From Sphingomonas sp. NFR15 (GTDB taxonomy: Bacteria; Pseudomonadota; Alphaproteobacteria; Sphingomonadales; Sphingomonadaceae), in NCBI RefSeq assembly GCF_900103265.1, contig NZ_FMWX01000001.1, forward strand, positions 1 through 64,000: a stretch of DNA of 64,000 nucleotides, given 5' to 3'. The notes beneath the pieces are model-generated. The model saw only the letters and a list, made by a program, of their open reading frames with translations. It was not told the DNA's origin and did not search any database. Positions 47,773 through 55,945 of this stretch are shown in pieces; position 1 is the first letter of the stretch; each line of letters begins with the position of its first letter. The position numbers and the translations under genes were made by a program.

Positions 47773-48951
47773 TTGGAGACGGAGCCGCAGGCCGACCTGG
47801 ACGCCCATGACGGGCTGCCGCTGTCCGGCCTGATGATCTTGGATTTCAGCCAGTTTCTCGCCGGCCCCTCGTGCGCGCTGCGACTGGCCGACCTCGGCGC
47901 GCGCGTCATCAAGGTCGAGCGTCGCGCAGGTGGCGACGCGAGCCGCAGCCTGTTGCTGGCCGGCACGACGTTCGACGACACCAGCGCTCTGTTCCATGCA
48001 ATCAACCGCGGCAAGGAGAGCTACGCGGCCGACCTCAAGGATGCGGACGATCTCGCCGCGGTCAAGCGGCTGGTGGCGCGCGCCGACGTGCTGATCCACA
48101 ATTTCAGGCCCGGCATCATGGACCGGCTCGGTCTCGGCTGGGATGCGGTCCGCGCGCTCAATCCCCGGCTCGTCTATGCCGGTGTCAGCGGCTATGGCCC
48201 GGATGGTCCGTGGCGCGATCGGCCGGGACAGGATCTGCTCGTTCAATCGCTGTCGGGAATGGCATGGTTGTCCGGCGACGCCGACGATCCCCCGATCCCG
48301 GCCGGGTTTTCGGTCACCGATATGATGGCTGGCGCGCAACTCTGCCAGGGCATCCTCGCGCTGCTGTTACGGCGCGGCGTGAGCGGACGCGGCGGCCGTG
48401 TCGACGTCAGCCTGATGGAGGCCGCGATCGATCTGCAGTTCGAGCATTTGTCGGTCCATCTCAATCAGGAGGAGCCGATGCCGCCGCGCAGCAGCGTGGC
48501 GGGCGGAAACGTCTATCTCGCCGCGCCTTACGGGCTGTACGCGACGGCGGACGGGCATCTCGCGCTGGCGATGGCGCCGGTCGATCAGCTTGGCACTCTG
48601 CTCGGAATGAGCGCGCTTGACGCCTTCCCGCCCGAGAGCTGGTACCCCGAACGCGACACGATCAAGGCGCTGCTGCGGGACCATCTGCTGACGCGCGGCA
48701 CCGCCGATTGGCTTGCCGCGCTCGAGCCGGCCGGCATCTGGTGCGCGCCGGTGCTCGACTGGCCGGCATTGCTGGCGGAGCCGGCCTTCGCCGCACTCGA
48801 CGCCACGCAGCGCATCGTCGCGCCGGGCGGCGCGAGCATGATGACGACCCGCTGCCCGATCCGGATCGACGGCGCGATCCTGCGGTCGTCGCGGCCGGCA
48901 TCGCGGCTCGGCGCGGACCAGCAGCGGATCGATGAGGACATGACGTTATGA
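47773..48951 (+). CDS. CaiB/BaiF-family CoA-transferase (copy 2)
   Basis: This 392-residue paralogue of the 40141 gene has [30 protein letters not shown] at the start (in two halves) and catalytic Asp154 in [13 protein letters not shown]. It appears to start with TTG at 47773, with AAGGAT 7 nt before it; no in-frame ATG fits before residue 21. It is the first gene of an 11-gene operon and overlaps the MaoC-like gene by 4 nt. A CoA-transferase followed by an enoyl-CoA-hydratase-like protein suggests activation of an organic acid to its CoA ester and hydration or dehydration. The substrate is unknown. Confidence 0.87.
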   Translation: METEPQADLDAHDGLPLSGLMILDFSQFLAGPSCALRLADLGARVIKVERRAGGDASRSLLLAGTTFDDTSALFHAINRGKESYAADLKDADDLAAVKRLVARADVLIHNFRPGIMDRLGLGWDAVRALNPRLVYAGVSGYGPDGPWRDRPGQDLLVQSLSGMAWLSGDADDPPIPAGFSVTDMMAGAQLCQGILALLLRRGVSGRGGRVDVSLMEAAIDLQFEHLSVHLNQEEPMPPRSSVAGGNVYLAAPYGLYATADGHLALAMAPVDQLGTLLGMSALDAFPPESWYPERDTIKALLRDHLLTRGTADWLAALEPAGIWCAPVLDWPALLAEPAFAALDATQRIVAPGGASMMTTRCPIRIDGAILRSSRPASRLGADQQRIDEDMTL

Positions 48952-49397
48952 TCGTCGCGCAATATTATGAGGATATTGAGATCGGATCGGAGCGGACCAG
49001 CTTCGGCCGCACCATCACCGAGACCGATTTCGTCGTCCATGCCGGGCACACCGGCGACTTCTTCCCGCATCACATGGATGCGGCATGGTGCGCCACGCAG
49101 CCGATCGGCCAACGCATCGCGCATGGCACGATGGTGTTCGCGATCGGCATCGGCTTGACCGCGACGACGATCAATCCGCATGCCATGTCCTACGGCTACG
49201 ACCGGCTCCGCTTCGTCCGACCGGTGCATATCGGCGACACGCTGACCACGATCACGCGCATCGCCGACAAACGCGATCACCCCAAGCGCGCCGCCCAAGG
49301 CGTGGTCACCGAGAACGTCGATATCCGCAACCAGCATGGCGAGACCGTGCTGGCATGCGAACACCTCTACCTCGTCGATCGCCGCCCGGCCGGCTGA
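48948..49397 (+). CDS. MaoC-like hot-dog hydratase/dehydratase
   Basis: This 149-residue single hot-dog domain has the hydratase-2 pattern: [21 protein letters not shown], with Asp37 and His42 as the likely catalytic pair, and [15 protein letters not shown] after it. MaoC-like proteins hydrate enoyl-CoA or dehydrate hydroxyacyl-CoA esters, including mesaconyl-type C4-C5 acids. It is coupled to the CoA-transferase upstream and lies 4 nt before the sugar-binding protein gene, so a CoA-linked acid is tied to the sugar importer. Confidence 0.83.
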   Translation: MIVAQYYEDIEIGSERTSFGRTITETDFVVHAGHTGDFFPHHMDAAWCATQPIGQRIAHGTMVFAIGIGLTATTINPHAMSYGYDRLRFVRPVHIGDTLTTITRIADKRDHPKRAAQGVVTENVDIRNQHGETVLACEHLYLVDRRPAG

Positions 49398-49401
49398 TCC
49401 G

Positions 49402-50397
49402 ATGCGCTGGCGCCCCCTGCCCCTCGCACTGACGCTGCTGGTCGCGATCGTCGCGATCGCCTCGCTGGTCGGCGTGCGCAGCGCCGCTCGCGCGGGGAAT
49501 GGCGTGAACGCGACCGGCCCCGGCGGCGGAAAGCGCTACGGACTCTCGACCGTCGGGCTCAGCTTCCCGTTCGCTGCCGCGATCGCCAAGGGTTTCAGCG
49601 ACGCGGCTGCGCGCGCCGGCGCGACCGCGATCGTGCTCGACGCCAAGGGCGACGTGCAGAAGCAAGCCAACGATATCGACGATCTGATCGCGCAGCATGT
49701 CGCGGGCATCGCGGTGATGCCGCTCGATTCGGTGGTAGCACAAGGCTGGGTCGCGCGTGCGGACAAGGGCGGCGTTCCGATCGCGGCGGTCGCGGCGCTG
49801 GTCGGCGATCCGCGCACACGACGCGTGGACGATGTGTATCCCGGGCTGGTCGCGCTGGCCTCACAGGATGAAGTCGCGGCCGGGCGCGCCGCCGGTGGCT
49901 TGGCGGCGCGTCTGCTCCCCGCCACACGCCCGGCGCGGATCGCGATCATCGAGGGCGCGGCCGGGTTTCCCGAGGTCGAGCAGCGCGCGCGCGGATTTCG
50001 CGAAGCGCTCGATTCGGCTGGCATGCGCTACAGCGTGGTCGCGACGCAACCGGGCAACTGGACGAGCGAGGGCGGCGAGGCCGCATGCCAGAACATCCTC
50101 GCCGCGCATCCGAACATCGACCTCTTCTACAACGAAGCCGACGACATGGTGATCGGTTGCGCGCGCGCGGTGCGGGCCGCCGGGTCGCACGCCCGGCTGA
50201 TCGGCGTCGGCGGGTCTAAGCTGGCGATCGCCTCGATCAAGGCGGGCGCGGTCGATGGCACGGTGTGCTTCAAGCCCGAAGCGCTGGGGGCGCTCGCCTT
50301 CGCGGCCTTGCGGGGGGATCGTGGTCCGCGCTTCCGCACCTATCCCATTCCGGCGGTAACGCGCGCCACCGTTGGGGAGTGTGTCGGGCAATGGTAA
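49402..50397 (+). CDS. Periplasmic sugar-binding protein, RbsB type
   Basis: This 331-residue protein has an N-terminal hydrophobic leader (about 6-30) and the type I periplasmic-binding fold of ribose/galactose/rhamnose receptors: YGLSTVGLSFPFAAAIAKGF, LDAKGDVQKQANDIDDLI, GIAVMPLDS, NIDLFYNEADDMVIG. It should deliver a monosaccharide to the following ATPase and permease. Unlike the two leaderless family-1 proteins nearby it is clearly exported. It overlaps the ATPase gene by 7 nt. Confidence 0.88.
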   Translation: MRWRPLPLALTLLVAIVAIASLVGVRSAARAGNGVNATGPGGGKRYGLSTVGLSFPFAAAIAKGFSDAAARAGATAIVLDAKGDVQKQANDIDDLIAQHVAGIAVMPLDSVVAQGWVARADKGGVPIAAVAALVGDPRTRRVDDVYPGLVALASQDEVAAGRAAGGLAARLLPATRPARIAIIEGAAGFPEVEQRARGFREALDSAGMRYSVVATQPGNWTSEGGEAACQNILAAHPNIDLFYNEADDMVIGCARAVRAAGSHARLIGVGGSKLAIASIKAGAVDGTVCFKPEALGALAFAALRGDRGPRFRTYPIPAVTRATVGECVGQW

Positions 50398-51881
50398 CGC
50401 CGCTGTTGACGCTCGCCGGGGTGACGAAGACCTGGCCGAACGGCACCGTCGCGCTGCGCGGGGTCGACCTCACCGTCGTTCCGGGGCGGGTCCACGGGTT
50501 GCTGGGCGCGAATGGCGCGGGCAAGTCCACCCTCATCAAGATTCTGTCAGGCGCGATCCCGGCGACCGGCGGTGACATCATCTGGCGCGGCCAGAGCGCA
50601 CGCTGGACCTCGCCGCGGTCGGCTCGCGCCGCGGGCGTCGCCACCTTGTACCAGCACATCCCGCTCGTGCCGACGCTGAGCGCCGCCGACAACATCCTGC
50701 TCGAACAGCGCGGCTGGCTGCGCCACGCCGCTGCGGCAAGGGCGCGCGCGGTGGCGGTCACGGCGATGCTCGGCGATCCGTTCGCGCTCGACGCCATCGT
50801 CGGCGATCTGCCGATCGGCGCGAGGCAAATGGTCGCCATCGCGCAGGCGCTGGTCGGTGATCCGGCGCTGGTCATCATGGACGAACCCACCGCCGCGCTC
50901 GCCGGGCACGAGCGCGAGACCGTCTATCGCACGATCCGACAGCTCGCCGACGCCGGACGCGCGGTGCTGTTCGTGTCGCACTTCCTCGACGAGATCCTCG
51001 CACTGACCGACGCGGTGACCGTGCTGCGCGACGGCCGCGCGGTGCTGCACGCCGAGACCGCGACGCTCGACGAAGCCACGATTGCGGCCGCCATCGCCGG
51101 CCGTTCGGTGGCGGCGCTCACGCGTACCCCGCGCCTATCGCCACCCGGCGACGTCCTGCTCGACGTGCGCGGTTTGCGCGCTCCCGGCCGGCTGGCGCCG
51201 ACCAGCCTCAGCGTCCGTGCCGGCGAGATCGTCGGCATCGCCGGCGTGCTTGGGTCAGGCCGCAGCGAATTGCTCCACGCGATCTTCGGCGCGGACCCCA
51301 CCGCGCGCGGCGAGGTTTGGGTGAACGGGCGACGCATCGGCCTGTTCGCGGACGAGAGCGTCGCCGCCGGCATCGCGCTGGTGCCCGAGGATCGTGCGCG
51401 CCAAGGCTTTGTGCCACAGATGACGATCGCCGAGAACATCGCGCTGCCGCAGCGTCACCGCCTGCTCGATCGCGCCACCGAAGCCGCCGCCGCACGCGAC
51501 GCAATCGCGCGGCTCGCCATCAAGGCCGATGGTCCCGACGCGCTGGTCAGCGAACTCTCGGGCGGCAACGCGCAGAAGGTCGTGCTCGCCAAATGGCTGA
51601 CACCGGACACGCGCGTGCTGCTGCTCGACGAGCCGACCGCCGGGATCGATATCGGCGCGCGGATCGACATCCTCCGCGCCGTCCGCGCGCTCGCCGACGA
51701 CGGCTTGGCCGTCATGCTGGTCAGCTCCGAGTTCGAGGAGTTGCTCGCCATCGCCGATCGCATCCTCGTCCTGCGCGACGGTGCGGTGGTGCGCGAGATC
51801 ACCGACCCCGGCGCGCTCAACGAGGCCGCTCTGATCCGGATGACCGGGGGCGCACAGGCGGAAATGGGAGTGGCCGCATGA
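50391..51881 (+). CDS. Sugar ABC importer ATPase, RbsA type (double NBD)
   Basis: This 496-residue protein has two fused nucleotide-binding domains. Domain 1 has Walker A GANGAGKST (39-47), Walker B LVIMDEPT and a weak signature (PIGARQM). Domain 2 has the degenerate Walker A GVLGSGRSE normal for this group, signature LSGGNAQKVVLAKWL and Walker B VLLLDEPT. It powers import of a monosaccharide together with the flanking genes. ATGA coupling to the permease. Confidence 0.93.
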   Translation: MVTPLLTLAGVTKTWPNGTVALRGVDLTVVPGRVHGLLGANGAGKSTLIKILSGAIPATGGDIIWRGQSARWTSPRSARAAGVATLYQHIPLVPTLSAADNILLEQRGWLRHAAAARARAVAVTAMLGDPFALDAIVGDLPIGARQMVAIAQALVGDPALVIMDEPTAALAGHERETVYRTIRQLADAGRAVLFVSHFLDEILALTDAVTVLRDGRAVLHAETATLDEATIAAAIAGRSVAALTRTPRLSPPGDVLLDVRGLRAPGRLAPTSLSVRAGEIVGIAGVLGSGRSELLHAIFGADPTARGEVWVNGRRIGLFADESVAAGIALVPEDRARQGFVPQMTIAENIALPQRHRLLDRATEAAAARDAIARLAIKADGPDALVSELSGGNAQKVVLAKWLTPDTRVLLLDEPTAGIDIGARIDILRAVRALADDGLAVMLVSSEFEELLAIADRILVLRDGAVVREITDPGALNEAALIRMTGGAQAEMGVAA

Positions 51882-53002
51882 ACCGGATCGACTGGCGGCG
51901 GCATTTCGGGCTGCGCGAGGCGGGCGTCTATTACGCGCTGCTGATCCTGCTCGGCGTGCTGGCGACGCTCGCGCACGCGCATGGCCTGCCCGGCTATCTG
52001 ACCCCGCAGAACCTCGGCAACATCGCCTATCAGGCGTCGCTGGTCGGGATCATGGGCGTGGCGATGACGTTAATGCTGATCACCGGCGCGTTCGACCTGT
52101 CGGTTGCCTCCGTGGCGGCGCTGGCGGCGGCGGTGCTGGTCGGGCTGGCGCCGCAGGTGGGCTTCCCGCTCGCCGCGTTGGCGGCGCTCATCACCGCCGC
52201 CGCGATCGGATTGCTCAATGGCGCGATCGTTCAGTTCGTCGGCATCAACGCGTTCATCGTCACGCTCGGCACGCTTACGGCGGTGCGTGGGCTGGTGCTG
52301 GTTCTGACCGACGGGCGCTCGCTGATGGTCGAGCGCGCCGATACGCTCGCGCAGATGCTCGCCTTCGAAAGCACGCGCGTCGCGCTGTTCTGGCCGGTGC
52401 TGGGGATCGCCGCCGCGCTGCTCGCGCTCGGCGTCTTCCGCCGTTCCCTCCTCCAGATCGGCGCGGCGCTGGTGGTCGCAGCGCTTGCGCTGCTGGCCGG
52501 GCCAGGCGTCGCGGTTGCCGCACCGGTGGTGTATCTCGCGATCTTCACCACGGTCGTATGGGCGGTGCTGCGCTTCACCGTGATCGGCCGCCGTGTCTAT
52601 GCGGTCGGCGGCAATGCCGAAGCCGCGCGGCTGTCCGGTATCAACGTCCACGCCTACAAGCTCGGCGCGTTCGTGCTGTCGAGCCTTGCGGCGGGCTTTG
52701 CCGGCGTGCTCTTCGGCTGCCGCCTCGGCGCGATCAACCCGACCGCGCTGCAAGGCACCGAACTGACGGTGATCGCGGCGGCGATCCTCGGCGGCACCTC
52801 GCTGTTCGGCGGCGCGGGCAGCGTCATCAAGACCGTCGCGGGCGCGCTGCTGCTGTTCACGCTCACCAACGGCTTCAACGTGCTCAACCTCGGTGCAAGC
52901 TATCAGGGGCTCATCGAAGGCGTCGTGGTGATCGCCGCGGCGGCGATCTACACCGTCGGCGGCGACCGCCGCCGCACGCGCCCCGCCGGAGCCGCGGCAT
53001 GA
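51878..53002 (+). CDS. Sugar ABC importer permease, RbsC type
   Basis: This 374-residue inner-membrane protein has about ten helices. It has the CUT2-family features MGVAMTLMLITGAFDLSVASVAAL (in part) and GRRVYAVGGNAEAARLSGI, the coupling region. It forms the channel of the ribose/rhamnose/fucose-type importer with the adjacent binding protein and ATPase. Confidence 0.92.
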   Translation: MNRIDWRRHFGLREAGVYYALLILLGVLATLAHAHGLPGYLTPQNLGNIAYQASLVGIMGVAMTLMLITGAFDLSVASVAALAAAVLVGLAPQVGFPLAALAALITAAAIGLLNGAIVQFVGINAFIVTLGTLTAVRGLVLVLTDGRSLMVERADTLAQMLAFESTRVALFWPVLGIAAALLALGVFRRSLLQIGAALVVAALALLAGPGVAVAAPVVYLAIFTTVVWAVLRFTVIGRRVYAVGGNAEAARLSGINVHAYKLGAFVLSSLAAGFAGVLFGCRLGAINPTALQGTELTVIAAAILGGTSLFGGAGSVIKTVAGALLLFTLTNGFNVLNLGASYQGLIEGVVVIAAAAIYTVGGDRRRTRPAGAAA

Positions 53003-54168
53003 CCCGCTTGCGCATCGCCGTTCGCCGCTTCGACCCGTTCGCGCGCGCCATCGCCGCGCAATTCGCCGACTTCGTGCGCGCAACCGGCAGCGACGCCACG
53101 CTCGATGCGGTCGAAATGGACCTAAACCCACTCCATGCAACGCTGATCGGGCATGGTGGCCTTGCCTCGGGCGAATGGGATATCGCGTTCCTCAACACCG
53201 ATTGGCTCGCCGAAGCCGTCGCTCGCGGGCTGCTCGAAGATCTCGGGCCGCACCTTGCCCGCGCACCGATCGACGATTTCCCACAGGCGTGGAGCCCTTC
53301 GCTCACCGGTTTGCAGCGCTTCGGCGGCGGCTTCTGGGGCATGCCGTATCATGACGGCCCCGAATGCCTGATCTACCGCAAGGATCTGATCGCGACCCCG
53401 CCGACGACATGGGAGGCGTTCCAGGCCTGCGCGCGCGCGCACCACGATCCGGCGGCGGGGCGTTTCGGTACGGTATTGGCGCTGTACCCCGATGGGCACA
53501 ACGGCCTCTACGATTTCTGCATCCAGATCTGGTCGCGTGGTGGCGAACCGTTCGACGGCGCCGGCCGCCCAGCTTTCACAACCCGGCACGCGCACGACGC
53601 GCTCGATTTCCTGCGCGCGCTCGCACGCGACACGCGCGCGATCGCACCGAATTGCGCCGCGCTCGACAGCGTCGCGTCGGGGATGCTGTTCGCGCAGGGC
53701 AAGGTCGCGTTGATGCCCAACTGGTTCGGGTTCGCCGCCTATTGCGACACTGCGCCCGACAGTAAGGTGAAGGGCCTGGTCGATGTGGCGCCGCTGCCGG
53801 CGGGTCCGGGCGGGACGAGCGTGTCGCTCAATGTCTTCTGGGTGCTCGCGATCGGCGCCGGGTCTCGCAACAAGCCCCTCGCGTGGGATTTCCTGCGGCA
53901 CTGCGCGACCGCGCCGATGGACCGGCGCACCACCACCGAGGGCGCGATCGGGGTGCGCCGCTCGACGTGGGACGATGCCGCGATCAACGCCGCCATTCCT
54001 TATTACCACCGGCTCGGCTGGCTGCACGACCATGCCCGCGCGATGCCGATCACGCCCGACCTCGCCCGGATCAGCCACATCGTCGATCGGATGACCACCG
54101 CCGCCGTCACCACCGATCGCGGCACCGCGGAACTGCTGGCGCAAGCGCAAGCGGAGGCGACGCAATGA
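52999..54168 (+). CDS. Family-1 solute-binding-like protein without signal peptide (copy 2)
   Basis: This 389-residue protein is similar in type to the 46548 gene: family-1 binding-protein pattern with NTDWLAEAVARGLLEDL, WGMPYHDGPECLIYRKDL, ALYPDGHNGLYDFCIQIW and VALMPNWFGFAAYC. It starts MTRLRIAVRRFDPFARAIAAQF, with no leader, and the ATGA overlap with the permease leaves no room for one. It sits directly after a complete CUT2 importer, which does not use family-1 receptors. A cytoplasmic role linked to the CoA-transferase/MaoC genes is more likely than transport. Confidence 0.78.
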   Translation: MTRLRIAVRRFDPFARAIAAQFADFVRATGSDATLDAVEMDLNPLHATLIGHGGLASGEWDIAFLNTDWLAEAVARGLLEDLGPHLARAPIDDFPQAWSPSLTGLQRFGGGFWGMPYHDGPECLIYRKDLIATPPTTWEAFQACARAHHDPAAGRFGTVLALYPDGHNGLYDFCIQIWSRGGEPFDGAGRPAFTTRHAHDALDFLRALARDTRAIAPNCAALDSVASGMLFAQGKVALMPNWFGFAAYCDTAPDSKVKGLVDVAPLPAGPGGTSVSLNVFWVLAIGAGSRNKPLAWDFLRHCATAPMDRRTTTEGAIGVRRSTWDDAAINAAIPYYHRLGWLHDHARAMPITPDLARISHIVDRMTTAAVTTDRGTAELLAQAQAEATQ

Positions 54169-55226
54169 CCGACCTGCAACAAGCCTGGCCGATGCCGTCG
54201 GCGCCCCGCCCGATCGTCATCATCGGCACTGGCGGAATCGTCCGCGACGCGCACCTGCCCGCCTATCGAAAAGCAGGCTTCACCGTCGCCGGGCTGTACG
54301 ATCCCGATCTGGTCAGGGCGGACACACTCGCGCGCGGATGGGGTGGCCTGCGCGTGTTCGGCTCGCTCACCGAGGCTGCCGCGCAAGATGCCGTCTTCGA
54401 CATCGCCGCGCCGCCCGTGGCGCACGCCAGCATCCTCGCCGCGCTCCCGAAGGGCGCGACGGTGCTGCTCCAGAAACCGATGGGGCTCGATCTCGCCGGC
54501 GCGACCGCGATCCGCGATCTCTGTCACGCGCGCGGGCTGATTGCCTCGGTCAACTTCCAGTTGCGCTACTCGGCGATGATGCTGGCGATCGCCGACGCCA
54601 TCCGGCAGGGGCGGCTCGGCACGCTGACCGAGATCGAGGTCCACATCAACCTCGTCACGCCGTGGCAGCTTTTTCCCCACCTCAAGCCAAACCCGCGCGT
54701 CGAGATCGTCAGCCATTCGATCCATTATCTCGACGCGATCCGGGCGTTGGTTGGCGATCCGCGCGGCGTGTTCGCGCGCAGTTTCGGCCACCCGACCAGC
54801 GCCTTGGCAGACACGCGTACCTCGATGATCCTCGATTATGGCGACATGCTACGGGTGCTGCTGTCGATCAACCATCACCATGATTTCGGTCGGCGGTTTC
54901 AGGACGCGCGCTTCCGCGTCGAGGGCGTCACCGGCGCCGCGACCGCCAAGCTGGGCGCGCTGCTCGACTATCCCACAGGCGAAGGCGACGAACTGTGGAT
55001 CACACCGCGCCGCGGCCCGTGGGCGCGGGTGCCGCTTGCCGGCGCGTGGTTCCCCGACGCCTTCATCGGCCCGATGGCCAACCTGCAACGCTTCGCCGCC
55101 GGCCAGGACGCGGTGCTCGCCACCGCCGTCGATGATGCTTGGCAGACGATGGCGCTCGTCGAGGCGCTGTACCGATCGAACGACCAACCCGGCACGCCGC
55201 TGCCGACCCAAAGGACAGACCGTTGA
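54165..55226 (+). CDS. Gfo/Idh/MocA-family oxidoreductase
   Basis: This 353-residue NAD(P)-dependent oxidoreductase has an N-terminal Rossmann domain (IVIIGTGGIVRDAHLPAYRKAG), the QKPMGLDLAGA loop (family EKP motif) and a C-terminal alpha/beta domain with SHSIHYLDAIRAL. Members oxidise or reduce sugars, inositols or sugar acids; here it is probably an early step in hexose or 6-deoxyhexose breakdown. Coupled by 4-nt overlaps on both sides. Confidence 0.88.
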   Translation: MTDLQQAWPMPSAPRPIVIIGTGGIVRDAHLPAYRKAGFTVAGLYDPDLVRADTLARGWGGLRVFGSLTEAAAQDAVFDIAAPPVAHASILAALPKGATVLLQKPMGLDLAGATAIRDLCHARGLIASVNFQLRYSAMMLAIADAIRQGRLGTLTEIEVHINLVTPWQLFPHLKPNPRVEIVSHSIHYLDAIRALVGDPRGVFARSFGHPTSALADTRTSMILDYGDMLRVLLSINHHHDFGRRFQDARFRVEGVTGAATAKLGALLDYPTGEGDELWITPRRGPWARVPLAGAWFPDAFIGPMANLQRFAAGQDAVLATAVDDAWQTMALVEALYRSNDQPGTPLPTQRTDR

Positions 55227-55945
55227 CCGACCTGACCGGACAGACCGCCCTCGTCACCGCCGCCGCACAGGGCATCGGCCGCGCGGCGGTGCTCGCACTC
55301 GCCGCCGCCGGCGCGCGCGTGATCGCTACCGACATCAACGCCGCCGCGCTGGACGGGCTTGCCGGCGAGCGGATCGAGACACGCGCGCTCGACGTGCTCG
55401 ATCCGCACGCGGTCGCCGCCTATGCTGGCGAGGCGATCGACATTCTCTTCAACTGTGCTGGCGTCGTGCATGGCGGCACCGTGCTCACCACCAGCGAAGA
55501 CGATCTCGATTTCGCCTGGGCGCTCAACGTCAAGGCGATGACCAGAACGTGCCGCGCGGTGCTGCCCGGCATGGTCGCGCGCGGCGGCGGCGCGATCATC
55601 AACATGGCGTCGGTCGCCTCCAGCGTAAAGGGCGTGCCCGATCGGTTCGCCTATGGTGTCACCAAGGCCGCGGTGATCGGGCTCACCAAGGCGATCGCCG
55701 CCGACTTCGTCGGCCAGAACATCCGCGTCACCGCCATCTGCCCCGGCACGGTCGAGACCCCGTCGCTCAACCAGCGGCTCGGCGCCGGCGGCGACTATGC
55801 GGCGACGCGCGCCACCTTCATCGCGCGCCAGCCGATCGGCCGGATCGGCACCCCCGAAGAGATCGCCGACCTCGTCGTCTATCTCGCCGGTGCGACCTAC
55901 ACGACCGGCCAGATCCACATAATCGACGGCGGCTGGACGATATGA
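55223..55945 (+). CDS. SDR, 2-keto-3-deoxy-L-fuconate dehydrogenase-like
   Basis: This 240-residue short-chain dehydrogenase has the cofactor motif TAAAQGIGR, NMASVASS and the catalytic Tyr144/Lys148 (YGVTK), followed by ICPGTVETPSLNQRL and IGTPEEIADLVVYLAG. The sequence is close to 2-keto-3-deoxy-L-fuconate dehydrogenase / DHRS6-type enzymes, which fits a fucose-releasing locus. It starts with TTG at 55223 (TTGA overlap), with AAGGAC 6 nt upstream. Confidence 0.8.
   Translation: MTDLTGQTALVTAAAQGIGRAAVLALAAAGARVIATDINAAALDGLAGERIETRALDVLDPHAVAAYAGEAIDILFNCAGVVHGGTVLTTSEDDLDFAWALNVKAMTRTCRAVLPGMVARGGGAIINMASVASSVKGVPDRFAYGVTKAAVIGLTKAIAADFVGQNIRVTAICPGTVETPSLNQRLGAGGDYAATRATFIARQPIGRIGTPEEIADLVVYLAGATYTTGQIHIIDGGWTI

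Noticed and set aside
50391..51881. Degenerate second Walker A in the sugar ATPase considered as inactivating damage
   Set aside because: A GxxGSGRSE-type second P-loop is normal for RbsA/MglA-type double ATPases.
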